From contig NZ_JAQSDH010000002.1 of the NCBI RefSeq assembly GCF_029945805.1, positions 1 through 64,000 on the forward strand: a DNA stretch of 64,000 bases. Reading direction: 5' to 3'. The position numbers and the translations under genes were made by a program. The notes under the pieces were generated by a model. The model did no database searches. It was not told the origin of the DNA and was given only the letters and a program-made list of their open reading frames with translations. Shown one piece after another: positions 27,156-35,902 of the stretch; the first letter of the stretch is position 1; the number at the start of each line of letters is the position of its first letter. The DNA comes from Flavobacterium sp. GTDB taxonomy: Bacteria; Bacteroidota; Bacteroidia; Flavobacteriales; Flavobacteriaceae.

Positions 27156-27659
27156 ATGGAAACACACAATGACATACAATTAAGACCTCGATTTTATAAA
27201 GATGTCGATGAAAATATTGATATCGTGCGACAGAAGTTTGTGGAACATATCAAAACCGCTTCACCAGAATATCTAATAAAAATTAGAAACAATCATATAC
27301 AGTTTACGATTCGAGGTGAAAAACAGAAATATTGGTCGCCGTATTTAACCATCGAATTGGAAGAGCAAGAAGGAAATGAAAAAAATTCGACACACATTCG
27401 AGGATTGTTCGGCCCGGCTCAAACTTTGTGGACGTTCTTTATGTTTTTACACTTTATTATAGCCGGAATATTTTTAGTTTTTTCAATGTTTGCCTATTCG
27501 CATTGGGCACTTCATCAACCGATAAAAACTGATTTAATAATTGTATCACTAATGGTTGTTTGTTGGGTATTGTTGTACTTCATAGGCCGACAAACCAGAG
27601 CCAATGGTTTTGGACAAATGGATGAATTACACGAGGAATTTAATAAAATTATAGGCTAA
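27156..27659 (+). CDS. Two-helix membrane protein
   Basis: The 167-residue protein has a soluble N-terminal part (about 1-85) followed by two membrane helices (about 89-115 and 126-145) and a short C-terminal tail (NGFGQMDELHEEFNKIIG). No family is recognised with confidence. It is oriented against both neighbours and its stop codon abuts that of era (0 bp between convergent genes), so transcription must interfere or terminate within coding DNA. Confidence 0.65.
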   Translation: METHNDIQLRPRFYKDVDENIDIVRQKFVEHIKTASPEYLIKIRNNHIQFTIRGEKQKYWSPYLTIELEEQEGNEKNSTHIRGLFGPAQTLWTFFMFLHFIIAGIFLVFSMFAYSHWALHQPIKTDLIIVSLMVVCWVLLYFIGRQTRANGFGQMDELHEEFNKIIG

Positions 27660-28544
27660 TTATTTTTGGTTGTAACCAAATCTACGCAACTGAAAAGCAT
27701 TACTTCTCCAATCTTTATTGACTTTTACATACAATTCGATATGGATTTGTTTTCCGAAGAATTTCTCTAAATCTTCACGCGCCATCATTCCGACTTTTTT
27801 TAAAGCACCCCCTTTGTGTCCGATGATGATTCCCTTTTGCGTATCGCGTTCGACCATTATTACCGAACGGATTCGGATGATTTTCTCGTCTTCAATAAAC
27901 TCTTCGGTTTCTATTTCTACGGCGTATGGAATTTCCTTTTCGTAATTCAGAAGTATCTTTTCACGGATGGTTTCGTTAACAAAGAAACGTTCCGGTTTAT
28001 CCGTTAAAGCATCTTTTGGATAATAGGCTGGCGAAACCGGAAGCAATTCAAGGATTCTAGCAAACACTTCTTTCACATTGAAATTCTCTAAAGCGGAAAT
28101 TGGATAAATCTCTGCATTCGGAACTTTCTCTTTCCACAAAGCAATTTGTTCTTCTAACTGTTCTTGATTGGATTTGTCAATTTTGTTTAGCAACAGCAAA
28201 ACGGGAATCTTAGCGTGAATGATTTTATTAAAAAAATCTTCGTCTTTCAATTCTTTTTCTCCAATTTCGACCATATAAAGCAGCACATCGGCATCCTCAA
28301 AAGCAGATTTTACAAAATCCATCATCGATTTCTGCATTTCATAAGCGGGTTTAATAATTCCGGGTGTGTCCGAAAGGATTACCTGAAAGTCATCTCCATT
28401 TACAATTCCGAGAATCCTGTGACGCGTAGTTTGTGCCTTAGAAGTAATGATTGACAATCGTTCTCCAACGAACGCGTTCATTAAAGTTGACTTCCCTACG
28501 TTGGGATTTCCAATGATGTTGACGAATCCTGCTTTATGTTCCAT
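27660..28544 (-). CDS. era: GTPase Era
   Basis: The 294-residue protein has an N-terminal GTPase domain (GNPNVGKSTLM, DTPG, NKID) and a C-terminal KH domain (RSVIMVERDTQKGIIIGHKG), the classic Era form that binds 16S rRNA during 30S assembly. Length is normal. A TATCTTTG -7 element lies on the minus strand at 28567-28574, giving a short leader of about 15 nt. Confidence 0.97.
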   Translation of the reverse strand: MEHKAGFVNIIGNPNVGKSTLMNAFVGERLSIITSKAQTTRHRILGIVNGDDFQVILSDTPGIIKPAYEMQKSMMDFVKSAFEDADVLLYMVEIGEKELKDEDFFNKIIHAKIPVLLLLNKIDKSNQEQLEEQIALWKEKVPNAEIYPISALENFNVKEVFARILELLPVSPAYYPKDALTDKPERFFVNETIREKILLNYEKEIPYAVEIETEEFIEDEKIIRIRSVIMVERDTQKGIIIGHKGGALKKVGMMAREDLEKFFGKQIHIELYVKVNKDWRSNAFQLRRFGYNQK

Positions 28545-28902
28545 GATACATACTGTTTTTGCGGTGCAAAGATAGGTCTTATTTTCTTAGCGATAGCGTG
28601 TTCAAAACAGACAATCACTTCTATAAAATGTATTACTATTTTATTGTAAACTTTAAAGGCAAGACTAACTGTCACTAAAATATAAAAACAAGAGAAATTT
28701 TTGACTGACGTGTTGGATTGTACGCATCATATTTTCCGTTTTTCGTACGGCAGTAGCAAAGCACCGGATAAATTCGTGAAAATAACAAAAATATTTTATC
28801 TGAAAAAAATGAGATTAGCATAGTTAAATCAAACCTTGCAATCATTTTTAACGTTAGGATTGGTATAAAATCTTTTTAAATAAAGTAATTATGATTGATA
28901 GC
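28545..28902. other. Intergenic region, 358 bp
   Basis: Apart from the era -7 element (complement of CAAAGATA, 28567-28574) I see no gene, tRNA or clear terminator. A TTTTCGTACGG segment lies near 28740. No frame of meaningful length is present. Confidence 0.5.
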
Positions 28903-29778
28903 TTATTTGTGAGGATAACTAGTTAAATTCTTGACATATTTATTTATAATATATTTGGTAACTGGTTTTAATGACTTACCAGTTACAGGATGAAAACCAT
29001 CTCCTAAATTATTGAAAAATTCTGGAACATTGTCTTTTTTACAATACCAAACTATTGCTTTGTCACTTTTAAAAAAAGCTGTGGTATCACATACCTTAAT
29101 TTTCTTCAATTCAAGTGCCTCTTTATTTATCGGAACAATTGGTGCATCAGCAAAAAAATTATTCCTTTCTGTTTTGCAATCAATCATTTCATAATGGTCA
29201 ATTTGCCATTGCATACATTGATTTTCTGGAAAAATCACATTCTTGACTGTATAAATCCCAAGAACCAAAGTCATTGCTGCGAATCCAAAAACTATGTTTC
29301 TTTTTCTCTTAGCTTTAGAAACAATACTACTTTCATCGACCGAATCCACTCCTATTGCAGCTGTTTTAACAAAATCATTTTTAGTTACTATTTTCTCGAC
29401 TACAATTTCATCTTTGAAATATTCCTTTCCAAACTTCAAAAAAGGTCTAGGTCTAAAATCTACCAATATAGCAGCTAATTCTAGTGTTGCTAAATCATTG
29501 GTATCTGAACTTTTTTTAAAAAAATTCTCAATAGGTCTAAATCGATCTGTTTCAGATTTTAACTTGTTTAAGTTCCCCTCACCAAATTCAAATCCAAAAA
29601 AAATCTTGAATGCATTCAGGTCATTTATCTGATTATTTCCCTTAAAACGTTCAACACATAATTGCCTCAATTTTGCCCTTGAATTTTGTATCAAATAACT
29701 AGAATATAAGCCATTCTTTTCCTTTTCAAATTGTTGTTGTATTGCCTTTTTATAGACATCAAGTAAATCTTCTCTCAT
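28903..29778 (-). CDS. Single-pass membrane protein of unknown function
   Basis: The 291-residue product has a helical cytoplasmic N-terminal part (about 1-165), one membrane helix (about 169-188, NIVFGFAAMTLVLGIYTV) and a C-terminal extracytoplasmic domain with four cysteine-containing positions (QCMQW, IDCKT, KVCDT, WYCKK) and a GDGFHPVTGKSLKPVT block. No family is recognised. The topology (cytoplasmic helical domain plus small external domain) is compatible with an anti-sigma or sensor role, but no sigma-factor gene is adjacent. Confidence 0.55.
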   Translation of the reverse strand: MREDLLDVYKKAIQQQFEKEKNGLYSSYLIQNSRAKLRQLCVERFKGNNQINDLNAFKIFFGFEFGEGNLNKLKSETDRFRPIENFFKKSSDTNDLATLELAAILVDFRPRPFLKFGKEYFKDEIVVEKIVTKNDFVKTAAIGVDSVDESSIVSKAKRKRNIVFGFAAMTLVLGIYTVKNVIFPENQCMQWQIDHYEMIDCKTERNNFFADAPIVPINKEALELKKIKVCDTTAFFKSDKAIVWYCKKDNVPEFFNNLGDGFHPVTGKSLKPVTKYIINKYVKNLTSYPHK

Positions 29779-30110
29779 ACTTCAATGGGGATTTTTAGGA
29801 ATAATAAGGAATTAATGGAATTCTAGGAATCCGTCTCAAACACCAGTCAAAAAACCACATTCCTTTGTATCAGAATTAGTTTTTGTTCTTTTCGCGATAA
29901 GAACAAATGTACAAAACTACTTCAAAAAGTGATGCTATGCAGAACTGAATATTTATTCGGAAAGTATAACTAAACGGATCTGCAAAAGCTCACTTCACTT
30001 TCCAAAAAGCATATTGAGTACTCAAAAAACCGCAGTGCTAAAATCATTGCAAAGGCTTCGGACAAAATCCGGACAGCAACAACTATGTCTAATTTTTAAT
30101 ATCAAATAGA
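29779..30110. other. Intergenic region, 332 bp, with one palindrome
   Basis: This is the divergent gap between the 291-residue membrane protein (minus) and the two-component cluster (plus). TTGTTCTT (29883-29890) and AAGAACAA (29899-29906) form a perfect inverted repeat around an 8-bp centre, resembling an operator. No T-run follows and no other gene is visible. Confidence 0.45.
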
Positions 30111-30296
30111 ATGAAAAAATTACTTTTTTTATCAATTCTTATAGCTTCATCAGCAATAATGACTTCCTGCACGGCAGATCCAATTACTGATTCTGCCCCA
30201 GCAGGGATAAATGCTGAAGACACAGGCGGTCAGGGTGGTCAACTGCCACCACCGCCACCGCCACCGCCAAAACCAGGTGTAGGCATCGGAGGATAA
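30111..30296 (+). CDS. Small proline-rich lipoprotein
   Basis: The 61-residue product has a lipoprotein signal peptide (MTSC, Cys20) and then an acidic, glycine-rich stretch and a run of eight prolines (PPPPPPPP) before GVGIGG. It lies 51 bp before the histidine kinase gene and may be co-transcribed with it. Function is unknown. The small size makes the call less certain, though the signal peptide supports it. Confidence 0.55.
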   Translation: MKKLLFLSILIASSAIMTSCTADPITDSAPAGINAEDTGGQGGQLPPPPPPPPKPGVGIGG

Positions 30297-30347
30297 TATT
30301 TTACAGAAAATAGTATCAGGATAAATAAAATTGAATAATTTCGGGAA

Positions 30348-32003
30348 ATGATACTCAAAAGGTTAAGTTTCCCGATTTTACTAGTTATGCTGCTCTTCTA
30401 TTCCTGCAATAAGGGTTCCAATACTCAAAATTCTATTAACAATAATAGTTACATAAAATACAAAAAAAGTACTGACCTTGCTTTTTACTACAAGGAAAAA
30501 CAGCTATTTGACAGCGCTTTTTATTATTTTGATAAAGCAAAAAACACAAGCCAAAATGGGAATCAAAAGGCATACGTCTTACTTGAGATGGCATGGATAC
30601 AAAAACTTTTTAGTGATTTTTCTGGAAGTGAATCTACGGCGACCGAAGCCTATAAAAATGCAGAAGGACCGTTATACCTTCCCTACATTTATAATGCTCT
30701 GGCTCTTGTTTATAAAGAACAGTATAATTATGACGAAGCCTTAAAATATTATAATAAGTCTTATAATAAGTCACTAAGTAATTCGGAAAAATGCACAATC
30801 AGAAATAATATAGCAGTAGTGTATCTCGCAAAAAAAGAGTTCAATACTGCAATTAAAATCTTATACAAGAACATCGAAAATGATTCCTTAAAGAAGGATA
30901 AAACTATATATGCCAAATCACTCGACAATCTTGGTTATGCACTTTTAAAAACGAAGAATTCTAAGGGATTTGATTGTCTGAAACAGTCAGAAAGGTTAAG
31001 AGATTCACTTAATAATGACTTCGAAAAAATACCATCGTACATTCATCTTTCAGAATTCTATCAGGAAAACAATCAGAAACTCGCCTTCGATTTTGCACAA
31101 AAGGCATATCAAGCAGCTACTCGAATCAATAGCCCTGATGATCGAATAGAAGCGCTTAAGTTTTGTATAATTAATGCTGAACCTATAAATATAAAAGCAC
31201 TCGCAGTACATCAGATGCAGCTTTCAGATAGCATCAACAGAGTGCGTAGCTCTGCTAAAAATCAATTTGCCAAAATAAAATATGATTCCAGTAAGGCTAT
31301 AAAAGAAAAAGAAAATACCGAAAAAGAAAAACAGCAAGTAAGCTTTTTATTTATTGGCATCATCTTAATTTTACTACTTATAATTTTTTTGGTTCGTTTT
31401 TTCAACAGACGGAAATTTAAAAACTCTGTATACACTACTGAAACACGAATTGCTAAAAAGATTCACGATGAATTGGCAAACGATGTTTTTAAGGCGATGA
31501 ATTACGCGGAGAATCAAGATTTGCAAAATCCCGATAAGAAAGAAATTCTACTTCAAAATTTAGATGATTTGTATACGCGGACACGAAACATCTCTCAAAC
31601 AAACAGTGAGATTGAAACCGGTGAAGAGTACAAAGACTTTCTAATTCAGTTGCTCAACAGCTTCAGCAATGAAAATGTAAACGTAATTATCAATAATAGC
31701 AGTAGTATCGATTGGTTGAAACTTAAAAAAGAAATCAAAATTGCTGTTTACAGAGTGTTGCAAGAATTAATGGTAAACATGAAGAAGCATAGTGAAAGTT
31801 CTGTTGTTATAATTAGCTTTGAACACGATACTAAATCCATCCAAATAAAATATTCCGACAACGGCAAAGGTATAGTTCAATTAGAAAATCACAAAAAAGG
31901 ACTGCACAATGCGGAAAACCGTATTCATGCCATAAAAGGAACTATTACTTTTGAGACAGAATCTGGCAAAGGATTCAAAACAAAGATTATAATTCCAAAG
32001 TAA
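30348..32003 (+). CDS. TPR-containing sensor histidine kinase
   Basis: The 551-residue protein starts with a lipoprotein-like signal sequence (LLFYSCNKG, Cys20) and has TPR repeats (about 40-240, including ALVYKEQYNYDEALKYYNKS). A membrane helix (about 329-349) follows, then a HisKA_3-type dimerisation box (KKIHDELANDVF, phosphoacceptor His) and a HATPase domain with DNGKGI. This is the NarX/LytS-like kinase form common in Bacteroidetes. It pairs with the response regulator 7 bp downstream. The ligand is unknown; TPRs may sense a protein or envelope signal. Confidence 0.9.
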   Translation: MILKRLSFPILLVMLLFYSCNKGSNTQNSINNNSYIKYKKSTDLAFYYKEKQLFDSAFYYFDKAKNTSQNGNQKAYVLLEMAWIQKLFSDFSGSESTATEAYKNAEGPLYLPYIYNALALVYKEQYNYDEALKYYNKSYNKSLSNSEKCTIRNNIAVVYLAKKEFNTAIKILYKNIENDSLKKDKTIYAKSLDNLGYALLKTKNSKGFDCLKQSERLRDSLNNDFEKIPSYIHLSEFYQENNQKLAFDFAQKAYQAATRINSPDDRIEALKFCIINAEPINIKALAVHQMQLSDSINRVRSSAKNQFAKIKYDSSKAIKEKENTEKEKQQVSFLFIGIILILLLIIFLVRFFNRRKFKNSVYTTETRIAKKIHDELANDVFKAMNYAENQDLQNPDKKEILLQNLDDLYTRTRNISQTNSEIETGEEYKDFLIQLLNSFSNENVNVIINNSSSIDWLKLKKEIKIAVYRVLQELMVNMKKHSESSVVIISFEHDTKSIQIKYSDNGKGIVQLENHKKGLHNAENRIHAIKGTITFETESGKGFKTKIIIPK

Positions 32004-32010
32004 GCGCGAT

Positions 32011-32679
32011 ATGTACAAAAAAGTTTTAATTGCCGAAGACATAGACAGCATAAGCATTTCAGTTTCCCAAACACTAAACCAGCTTGGAATAACTAACATT
32101 GATACAGTAAAATATTGTGATGATGCTGTACTTAAGGTAAAAAAAGCCTTAGCTGATGGAATTCCGTACGATTTATTTATATCTGATTTATCATTTGAAT
32201 CCGATCATAGAGCCGTAAAAATTAAAAACGGAGAGGAAGCAATCGGCACTATAAAATTGCTTCAACCCAATCTAAAAATCATTGTGTATTCTGTTGAAGA
32301 TAAAAGCTTCCGCGTAAAAAGCCTTTTAGAAAGCGGAATTATAAATGGTTTTGTGCACAAAGGCCGAAACAGTATTGAACAACTTAAAATTGCTATTAAC
32401 AAAACGCACGACGATGACAGTATATTCCTTTCGCCTGAAATGGAATATATTTTAAAAGACAAAAACACGCGCGAAATAGATGAAGTCGATATCCAAATCA
32501 TCAAACAATTAGCTTTAGGAGTTTCACAGGATGAAATAGAATTCCGTTTCAAAGAACTTGGAATAACACCAAACAGCAAAAGCACCATCGAAAAAAGAAT
32601 AGGAAAACTCAAAGACTATTTTAAAGCAAATAATTCGGTGCATCTAATAGCCATTGCCAAAGACTTAGGCATCGCGTAA
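32011..32679 (+). CDS. NarL/FixJ-type response regulator
   Basis: The 222-residue protein has a receiver domain (acidic pocket AEDID near residues 9-13; phosphoacceptor Asp59 in LFISDLSF) and a C-terminal LuxR-like helix-turn-helix (about 155-222, IIKQLALGVSQDEIEFRF). It lies 7 bp after its cognate kinase. The last codons run directly into a tandem 8-bp repeat, and a palindrome (32767-32782) that could be its target lies 88 bp after its stop. Confidence 0.9.
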   Translation: MYKKVLIAEDIDSISISVSQTLNQLGITNIDTVKYCDDAVLKVKKALADGIPYDLFISDLSFESDHRAVKIKNGEEAIGTIKLLQPNLKIIVYSVEDKSFRVKSLLESGIINGFVHKGRNSIEQLKIAINKTHDDDSIFLSPEMEYILKDKNTREIDEVDIQIIKQLALGVSQDEIEFRFKELGITPNSKSTIEKRIGKLKDYFKANNSVHLIAIAKDLGIA

Positions 32680-32755
32680 TAATTGATAATTGATAATTGA
32701 CAATTAATAATTGATAATTGATAATTGATAATTGATAATTAATAATTGATAATTA
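32680..32755. repeat. Tandem 8-bp repeat AATTGATA
   Basis: About nine consecutive copies of AATTGATA with AATTGACA and AATTAATA variants follow the response regulator stop. The same unit is found inside the GSCFA gene (9835-9868), and ATTACGA-type relatives occur at 18721-18750. There are no spacers of the kind CRISPR arrays have. Confidence 0.85.
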
Positions 32756-32766
32756 TTTAACCTCCT

Positions 32767-32782
32767 TTACGGTTTTCCGTAA
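32767..32782. promoter_or_regulatory. Perfect palindrome TTACGG-TTTT-CCGTAA
   Basis: A 6-bp inverted repeat with a 4-bp centre lies between the response regulator gene and the small cysteine-rich protein gene, 55 bp before the ATG at 32838. It could be an operator for the adjacent LuxR-type regulator or an RNA hairpin. No T-run follows. Confidence 0.5.
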
Positions 32783-32837
32783 GGAATGCATTTCTATTGG
32801 TTATAAGTTTGGGATATTATTTTAAATGCAAGGCCCA

Positions 32838-33044
32838 ATGAAATTATACTATGTCAGCACCAACAAACACAGTAATGGTGATCATGAGGTTCATACTTCT
32901 GATTGCAGTCTGCTGCCCAATTTTGTAAACCGAAAATACCTCGGGCACTTCGCAAGCTGTAAAGAGGCCGTTTTAGAAGCAAAAGACTCTTATCCACAAT
33001 CCAATGGGTGTAAAATTTGTACGGATGACTGTCATACTGCCTGA
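32838..33044 (+). CDS. Small cysteine-rich protein
   Basis: The 68-residue protein (an ATG 12 bp earlier is also possible) has the pattern YYVSTNKHSNGDHEVHTSDC, SCKEAV and CKICTDDCHT, with five cysteines and several histidines. Similar short cysteine-rich proteins with a GDHEVH block occur in many bacteria. It lacks a signal peptide. Metal binding is plausible; the function is unknown. Confidence 0.65.
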   Translation: MKLYYVSTNKHSNGDHEVHTSDCSLLPNFVNRKYLGHFASCKEAVLEAKDSYPQSNGCKICTDDCHTA

Positions 33045-33069
33045 TACTCATTAAGGTAGATTGCTTGCG

Positions 33070-33116
33070 CCAGATAGTAGAGTGTGGTGTCTACTATTCT
33101 GGTTGCAGGTAGCAAC
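33070..33116 (+). other. Two adjacent hairpins in a non-coding gap
   Basis: CCAGATAGTAGA (33070-33081) pairs with TCTACTAT plus CTGG (33090-33102, one bulged T) around an 8-nt loop. GTTGC (33102-33106) then pairs with GCAAC (33112-33116). The gap of 160 bp precedes an HTH gene. It could be a leader RNA structure or a repeat element; no T-run follows either hairpin. Confidence 0.4.
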
Positions 33117-33204
33117 TAGTAATTCTATTATTTGTTAGTATAAATCGCATAAAGAAACTATTCTGCATTCTAGTTGCAGACCTATTTGTTAAAATTGTAA
33201 AGTT

Positions 33205-33420
33205 TTGGATATACGAGTTATAATAAAGATGCACGAACTAATAAAAGACAACAGAGCCGGGAATTCGGAAGAGCTTTCGATGCGACTTGGTATTTCGGTT
33301 CGTTCGGTATACAATTATATCACATATATGAAATCTGAGCTCAATGCTCCAATAACTTACGATTCGCAGAATAAGATTTACTGTTATGAAAGGGAATGCG
33401 AATTGAATTTTGGAGGATAA
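33205..33420 (+). CDS. Small HTH_11-type DNA-binding protein
   Basis: The 71-residue protein consists almost only of a winged-helix HTH like the N-terminus of WYL/DeoR regulators (LIKDNRAGNSEELSMRLGIS, then VRSVYNYITYMKSEL). There is no ligand-binding domain, so it is either a stand-alone regulator or a remnant of a larger one. It precedes, by 96 bp, the cluster of exported proteins. Confidence 0.7.
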   Translation: MDIRVIIKMHELIKDNRAGNSEELSMRLGISVRSVYNYITYMKSELNAPITYDSQNKIYCYERECELNFGG

Positions 33421-33516
33421 CAGATCCAAATTCACAAAAGTGGAGTTCAGAAACCACTCAAATAAACGAGGAGTAACCTAACCAAATACAAAAAAAACAA
33501 TTTTAAAACAAAGATT

Positions 33517-34824
33517 ATGAAAAAATCAAATGTAGCCTTCATTTTAATAGGTTCAATTTTAGGATTTACAAACTTTGCACTTGCTCAATCTCAAAATGCA
33601 ACAAATGAAATCAAATACCGCAGAAGCTCTTTGCATACCATGGTAATTGAATCCGATAAATTTCCAAAAAAAGACGTAGTACTAAATGCATTCAATAATG
33701 CACCCTTTCCTGAGAAGTACAACGATCATCAAATTGGTGCAAAATCTTTCAATCCAAACAATTACACATTATCCGCAGAAGAAAAGGCTACTATATATAA
33801 ACCGTCAAAAGTGGGTAAATTCCTGACTGCTGCGGCTGAAATAAAAACAGATTCGGTATCAAAAGAACTTCCGATTAGAATTCAAAAATATTTAGACAAA
33901 GAGAAAATAGCGAATAAACTGGTAGCAAAATGGTTTGACAGAAAGGACGATGGAAGCTTTGATAGTCGTTTGATTGAAGATCGAGGTGTATTTAATGCTT
34001 CATTTCTTGAAACAAAGTCTGCTTTATCATCATCTGATGGAGAAGCATTATTAAAAACCGCTGGATTCGAATTAATAGACAACACTTTTGTGGTTATTAA
34101 TAAATTTAATTTTGTTGCTAATGAACCTGTAGCTCGTGCAATAAGAGATGCGGCTAGAGAAGCGGCTAAAGACACACCTGCTCTACTTGCAGGTAAAGTA
34201 AATAAAGGTATTGATGCTGTATATGAAAAAACAAAAGAAGGATATTCTATTTGGGCAACTTCTTATTTATATAAATTAGTCTGGAATGAAGCAACTGCAA
34301 ATACATTCTATACTGACCTTTATATGGATAAAAACGCTGTTAATCCTAAAAAGAAATTAGCCTTTGATAACTCTGATTTATTTAAGTTAGAGTTTGTAGG
34401 TGACGAAAGTGCTTCAGGTCTAATTACATTTTCATTATCACAAAAAAGAACTGAAGATCAAATTATAGAACTTTCTACAATTAGAATTATTGATAATGTA
34501 TATGCTAAACTTCAAAAAAAGTATGATGTTTTCAAAACAAAAACACCTCTATATACTGGTGATCCTATTACTGCTAAAATTGGAAAGAAAGAAGGACTAG
34601 AGGGTGGTGAAAAATTTGATGTACTTGAACAAATTCAAGACCCAAAAACAGGCGTTGTAACCTATAAAAGTGTCGGCACTATTAAAGTTGAAAAAGATCA
34701 AATTTGGGATAACAACTTTGAAGACGGTGAGCAAACTGCCGATGCGAAACCTACAATTGACAGAACTACATTTTCGGGAGGTAAAAAGTTTGCCTCAGGG
34801 ATGCTTATTAAACAAATTAAATAA
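33517..34824 (+). CDS. Exported protein of unknown function
   Basis: The 435-residue product has a signal peptide (1-23, ending ALAQ). The mature protein is mixed alpha/beta with a lysine-rich middle and a GEKFDVLEQIQDPKTGVVTYK segment near the C-terminus resembling a small beta-barrel (SH3-like) domain. No family is recognised. A strong terminator follows. It heads a group of five secreted or periplasmic proteins. Confidence 0.6.
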   Translation: MKKSNVAFILIGSILGFTNFALAQSQNATNEIKYRRSSLHTMVIESDKFPKKDVVLNAFNNAPFPEKYNDHQIGAKSFNPNNYTLSAEEKATIYKPSKVGKFLTAAAEIKTDSVSKELPIRIQKYLDKEKIANKLVAKWFDRKDDGSFDSRLIEDRGVFNASFLETKSALSSSDGEALLKTAGFELIDNTFVVINKFNFVANEPVARAIRDAAREAAKDTPALLAGKVNKGIDAVYEKTKEGYSIWATSYLYKLVWNEATANTFYTDLYMDKNAVNPKKKLAFDNSDLFKLEFVGDESASGLITFSLSQKRTEDQIIELSTIRIIDNVYAKLQKKYDVFKTKTPLYTGDPITAKIGKKEGLEGGEKFDVLEQIQDPKTGVVTYKSVGTIKVEKDQIWDNNFEDGEQTADAKPTIDRTTFSGGKKFASGMLIKQIK

Positions 34825-34830
34825 TTTATT

Positions 34831-34868
34831 ACCCCCTTCAACTTTGAGATAAACTGAAGGGGGTTTTA
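34831..34868 (+). terminator. Rho-independent terminator
   Basis: CCCCCTTCA (34832-34840) pairs with TGAAGGGGG (34855-34863) and is followed by a short T-run. It ends the 435-residue protein's transcript before the next gene at 34882. Confidence 0.8.
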
Positions 34869-34881
34869 TTCAACTATAATT

Positions 34882-35406
34882 ATGAAAAACATTTTAAAAA
34901 AAATAAACTTTTTACTCGTTATAATAGTAGCCTCAACTTCAACAATCTATGCTCAGAAAAACAGGAAAGCTAATAAAGATACTGAAGCATGGCGATATGA
35001 AATTGAAGCCGTACAAACCGGAACACAGGGAAGCTACTTAATTAAGGTTTGGTCCTATTCAAAAAAACCAGATGTAGCAATAGAGCAAGCTAAGAAAAAT
35101 GCTGTACATGGAATTATTTTCCAAGGCTTTACAGGAACACAATCCGTTTCAGGCCAGAAACCCTTAACTACTAACGTAAATTTAGAAGAAGAAAAGTCAG
35201 ATTTCTTCAAATCATTTTTTGCGGATGGCGGCAAGTATATGAAGTTTGTATCATTGTCAAACGACGGCGCTGTCGCGGCAGGAGACAGAATGAAAGTAGG
35301 TAAAGAATATAAAATTGGAGTAATAGTTTCAATTAATGTCGCTGCATTGAGAAGAGACTTAGAAGAAGCAGGAATTATTAAATCACTAGGTGCTGGGTTT
35401 AACTAA
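34882..35406 (+). CDS. Exported protein, paralog of the next split gene
   Basis: The 174-residue product has a signal peptide (1-24, ending IYAQ). The body has a YLIKVWSYSKKPDVAIEQAK block followed by NAVHGIIFQGF, and a late VGKEYKIGVIVSINVAALRRDLEEAGI block. The next gene has the same blocks (AKRKAIRDVLFQGI, LEVRVSLPELKKKMISDGI). Function is unknown. It is likely periplasmic and part of a multi-gene complex with its neighbours. Confidence 0.6.
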   Translation: MKNILKKINFLLVIIVASTSTIYAQKNRKANKDTEAWRYEIEAVQTGTQGSYLIKVWSYSKKPDVAIEQAKKNAVHGIIFQGFTGTQSVSGQKPLTTNVNLEEEKSDFFKSFFADGGKYMKFVSLSNDGAVAAGDRMKVGKEYKIGVIVSINVAALRRDLEEAGIIKSLGAGFN

Positions 35407-35415
35407 TCTGTAATT

Positions 35416-35895
35416 ATGAAAATAAATATAACACTCATTTGCGGTCTATTATTCGGATTACTAACACTTTCAAGTTGTGGCAACCAAAAAAAAACAATGG
35501 GTAATTATACATTTAAAACAGCATGTTTAAGAACCAACTTAGATGGCTCACAATCTTTAATAGCTTGGGGAAATGGCTAAAATAAAGAGAATGCCGTTGA
35601 GAATGCTAAAAGAAAAGCAATACGAGATGTGCTCTTTCAAGGAATTATTGAAGGAAAACAAGATTGCAATTTACCTCCACTAATCTTAGAAGTAAATGCA
35701 CAGAATAAACATGAAGCTTACTGTAACCATTTTTTTGCAGATAACAATGAGTTTAAAGATTTCATTTCCGTAACAAAGGAATTAAAATCTTTTAAAGCGA
35801 GTGGAGATCAGAGTATAATTTATGGATTAGAAGTTCGAGTTTCACTACCTGAACTAAAGAAAAAAATGATATCAGACGGAATTCTTAAAAATTAA
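35416..35895 (+). pseudogene. Lipoprotein gene split by in-frame stop
   Basis: The frame starts at 35416 with a lipoprotein signal peptide (LSSC) and runs 54 codons to a TAA at 35578-35580. It then continues in the same frame with no shift to 35895 (KENAVENAKRKAIRDVLFQG onward). The stop interrupts the region aligned with the intact paralog at 34882, so it is a single nonsense change. A GTG-initiated frame of 88 residues begins at 35629. Readthrough, a recent null mutation or a sequencing error are all possible. Confidence 0.75.
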
Positions 35896-35902
35896 CAATA
35901 AA

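Noticed and set aside
32680..32755. Possible CRISPR array
   Set aside because: Units are 8 bp and directly adjacent, with no unique spacers and no cas genes nearby.
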